Assembly (NCBI GenBank): GCA_014534155.1
Contig: JACVSB010000071.1
Location: forward strand, 1 to 7,856
Source: Thermoleophilia bacterium
Lineage (GTDB): Bacteria; Actinomycetota; Thermoleophilia; Gaiellales; Gaiellaceae
Direction: 5' to 3'
Length of the DNA: 7,856 nucleotides
Shown here: in pieces, positions 6,103 to 7,856 of the stretch
Numbering within the stretch: the stretch's first letter is position 1
Layout of the letters: every line of letters starts with the position of its first letter
Program-made: the position numbers and the translations under genes
The notes under the pieces: model-generated
What the model saw: the letters and a program-made list of their open reading frames with translations, nothing else
Told to the model about the DNA's origin: nothing
The model's database searches: none

Positions 6103-6674
6103 GCGCTCTCGCCCGGCGCCTGCAGGTCGAGCTGCGCCGCGATCGGGCGCATCGACTCGACGACGTTACGGATGTGCTCGTCCAGCTCGAGGCCGAGCAG
6201 CTCGGCGCCCTTGTAGACCTCGTCGCGGTGCACGCCCGCCGCGAAGGACGGCTGCTTGAGCTTCTTCTTCACCGACTTCGGCTCCAGCGTCTCGATCCCG
6301 TCCGGGCGCACGAGGCCGCACGCGTGCACGAACCCCGCGAGCTCGTCGCAGGCGAAGAGCGTCTTCTTGAGCGGGGTGTCCCGCGGCATCCCCAGATGCT
6401 CGGCGTGCGAGAGGACGGCCTCGACCAGGGGCTCGGGATACCCCTCCTCGCGGAGGATCGGCGCCCCGTCCTGCGGGTGCCGGTCGAGCGTCGGGTGCAT
6501 CTCGTAGTCGAAGTCGTGCAGGAGCGCCGTCGCCCGCCAGAACTCCTCGTCCTCGTCGAAGCGCCGGGCGTAGCCGCCGACCGCGGCCTCGACCGCGAGG
6601 GCGTGCCGCCGGAGCGCCTCCCCCTTGGTGTACGTCGTGAGCGTCTCCCAAGCCCGTTCCCGTGTAACGTCCAT
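6099..6674 (-). CDS. HD-domain protein (predicted metal-dependent phosphohydrolase)
   Basis: The 191-residue protein carries an HD superfamily domain. H24 lies in LRRHALAVEAA, H53-D54 in ATALLHDFDYEMHP, H66 in DRHPQDGAPIL, H90 and H93 in LSHAEHLG, and D110 in FACDELAGFVHA. This is the order of metal ligands seen in single-domain HD hydrolases, which usually act on nucleotides or other phosphoesters. The substrate is unknown. A basic patch (PKSVKKKLKQPSF) follows the core. The ATG at 6674 is supported by a candidate -10 (TATCCT, 6690-6685) ten bases upstream, with no Shine-Dalgarno, suggesting a leaderless or near-leaderless mRNA. It is the first gene of a three-gene minus-strand operon, overlaps the DUF6941 gene by ATGA, and diverges from murA across a 47-bp gap. 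Confidence 0.9.
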   Translation of the reverse strand: MDVTRERAWETLTTYTKGEALRRHALAVEAAVGGYARRFDEDEEFWRATALLHDFDYEMHPTLDRHPQDGAPILREEGYPEPLVEAVLSHAEHLGMPRDTPLKKTLFACDELAGFVHACGLVRPDGIETLEPKSVKKKLKQPSFAAGVHRDEVYKGAELLGLELDEHIRNVVESMRPIAAQLDLQAPGESA

Positions 6675-6683
6675 CGGGCGCGT

Positions 6684-6690
6684 TAGGATA
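6684..6690. promoter_or_regulatory. Shared symmetric -10 element between the HD-domain gene and murA
   Basis: The 47-bp divergent gap holds TAGGATA. It gives TAGGAT on plus (6684-6689) for murA and TATCCT on minus (6690-6685) for the HD-domain operon. The minus ATG is ten bases beyond its -10, consistent with a leaderless start. The murA ATG at 6722 is 32 bases beyond its -10, leaving a short leader with a weak purine run AGGGGG (6704-6709). No convincing -35 is seen. The element has the same TAnnnTA form as the one at 3272-3278. Confidence 0.5.
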
Positions 6691-6721
6691 GCCCGCCGCG
6701 GCCAGGGGGCCGTCCTTGCAC

Positions 6722-7856
6722 ATGGATATGTTGCTTGCCGAGACCGTGGTCGCCGACGCCGCGTCGGAGTCGTTCGTGATCGAGGGCAGGCGCCCGCTGC
6801 AGGGGACGATCCGGGCCGCCGGCAACAAGAACGCCGCGCTCCCCATCGTGGCGGCGTGCCTCCTCACGGACGAGCCGGTCCGGCTCACGAACGTGCCCGC
6901 GATCCGCGACGTGGAGACGATGCTCGACCTCGTCTCGGAGCTCGGCGTCGACGTGGCGCAGCGAGGGTCGGGAGAGGTCGAGATCCACGCGTCAGCGACG
7001 CCGAGCGCCGAGCTCGACGAGGAGCTCTGCCGCCGGATCCGGGCCTCGATCCTGCTCGCGGGGCCGCTCCTCGCCCGCCGGGGCGAGGCCGTCGTGCCTC
7101 CGCCGGGCGGGGACGTGATCGGGCGCCGCCGGCTGGACGTGCACATCGACGCCCTCGAGCGGCTGGGCGCGGAGGTGCACACCAACCGCCGCTTCCGGAT
7201 GCGCACGGACGGCCTCGTCGGCGTGCCGCTCTTCCTGGACGAGGCGTCGGTCACGGGGACGGAGAACGCCGTCATGGCAGCCGTCCTCGCGAGGGGAGAG
7301 ACGACCATCGGGAACGCCGCATGCGAGCCGCACGTGCAGGACCTGTGCCGCTTCCTGGTCTCGCTCGGGGCTGAGATCGACGGGATCGGGTCGAACCTCC
7401 TCCGCGTCCGGGGCGTCGAGCACCTGCACGGGGGAGAGTGGCGCATCTGCCCCGACCACATCGAGGTCGGCAGCTTCATCGGGCTGGGAGCGGTGACGGA
7501 CGGCGAGCTCGCGATCGAGGACGTCCACCCAGAGGATCTCGTCGCGATCTGGCCCGGGTTCGAGCGCCTGGGCGTAACGGCGCACGTCGAGGGCTCGACC
7601 GTTCGCGTGCCCGGCCGGCAGGAGCTCGTCGTCCGCGACGACGTCGGCTCGCAGATCCCGAAGATCGAAGACGGGCCGTGGCCGGCGTTCCCGGCCGACC
7701 TCACCTCGATCGCGCTCGCGGTAGCCACGCAGGCGACGGGGACTGTCCTCATCTTCGAGAAGATGTTCGAGAACCGGCTCTTCTTCGTGGACAAGCTCGT
7801 CACGATGGGAGCGCGGATCATCCTCTGCGACCCGCACCGCGCCGTCGTGAACGGGC
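6722..7856 (+). CDS. murA: UDP-N-acetylglucosamine 1-carboxyvinyltransferase (MurA), 3' end outside window
   Basis: MurA transfers enolpyruvate from PEP to UDP-GlcNAc, the first committed step of peptidoglycan synthesis in the cytoplasm. The frame is open from ATG 6722 to the right edge, 378 codons of a protein normally ~420 residues long. The EPSP-synthase-like fold shows AAGNKNAALPI (K36, equivalent to E. coli K22), RASILLAGPLLARRG (R107), PPPGGDVIGRRRLDVH, FPADLTS (D326, equivalent to D305) and FENRLFFVDKL. The residue at the catalytic Cys115 position is Asp (D131, codon GAC 7112-7114), the substitution known to give fosfomycin insensitivity while keeping activity. The start is not certain: ATG 6722, ATG 6728 or GTG 6776 are possible. 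The first adds about 16 residues before the usual FVIEG start. It is divergent from the HD-domain operon. Confidence 0.95.
   Translation, partial: MDMLLAETVVADAASESFVIEGRRPLQGTIRAAGNKNAALPIVAACLLTDEPVRLTNVPAIRDVETMLDLVSELGVDVAQRGSGEVEIHASATPSAELDEELCRRIRASILLAGPLLARRGEAVVPPPGGDVIGRRRLDVHIDALERLGAEVHTNRRFRMRTDGLVGVPLFLDEASVTGTENAVMAAVLARGETTIGNAACEPHVQDLCRFLVSLGAEIDGIGSNLLRVRGVEHLHGGEWRICPDHIEVGSFIGLGAVTDGELAIEDVHPEDLVAIWPGFERLGVTAHVEGSTVRVPGRQELVVRDDVGSQIPKIEDGPWPAFPADLTSIALAVATQATGTVLIFEKMFENRLFFVDKLVTMGARIILCDPHRAVVNG

Noticed and set aside
6166..7821. 551-codon minus-strand open frame opposite murA and running into the HD-domain gene
   Set aside because: Serine/arginine-rich shadow translation. 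MurA on plus and the HD protein in another minus frame explain the region fully.

Overview
The window is very GC-rich (roughly 70% by eye) chromosomal DNA with dense genes, GTG starts and 4-base gene overlaps. The protein types suggest an actinobacterium, probably of the Thermoleophilia (Gaiellales/Solirubrobacterales): DUF3052 and DUF6941 proteins, an 8-TM PAS sensor of actinobacterial style, and a MurA with Asp in place of the catalytic Cys. This placement is inference from remembered family resemblance, not from a marker gene. No tRNA, rRNA, CRISPR array or transposase gene was found.

Layout, left to right. (1) A minus-strand cluster reads leftward from 3260 to the left edge: a 102-residue helical protein of unknown function, a DUF72 (YecE-like) protein, a single-domain response regulator, and a membrane sensor with a GAF-like region and two PAS domains that is cut by the window edge. 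The first pair and the last pair each overlap by GTGA, so each is probably translationally coupled. (2) Divergent from this, a plus-strand pair runs 3287-5088: an endonuclease/exonuclease/phosphatase (EEP) family protein and a class V PLP aminotransferase. The aminotransferase has no ATG, GTG or TTG codon ahead of its conserved N-terminus. (3) The convergent gap 5089-5247 is a 159-bp segment bounded by a near-perfect inverted repeat and by CTAG on both sides. It looks like a miniature inverted-repeat element inserted where two convergent genes formerly shared a CTAG stop overlap. (4) A minus-strand operon runs 6674-5248: HD-domain hydrolase, DUF6941, DUF3052. (5) Divergent from it is murA (peptidoglycan synthesis), running off the right edge.

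Both divergent gaps contain a 7-bp TAnnnTA (TAGACTA at 3272-3278, TAGGATA at 6684-6690). Each can be read as a TAnnnT -10 element on both strands. Three of the four flanking starts lie only 9-12 nt beyond the -10 with no Shine-Dalgarno, which suggests shared bidirectional promoters giving leaderless or nearly leaderless mRNAs.

The points most worth follow-up are the candidate MITE, the shared symmetric -10 elements, the missing start codon of the aminotransferase and the Cys-to-Asp MurA, which predicts intrinsic fosfomycin resistance. I see no complete novel defence or mobile system; the genes otherwise look like core or housekeeping genes plus conserved unknowns.
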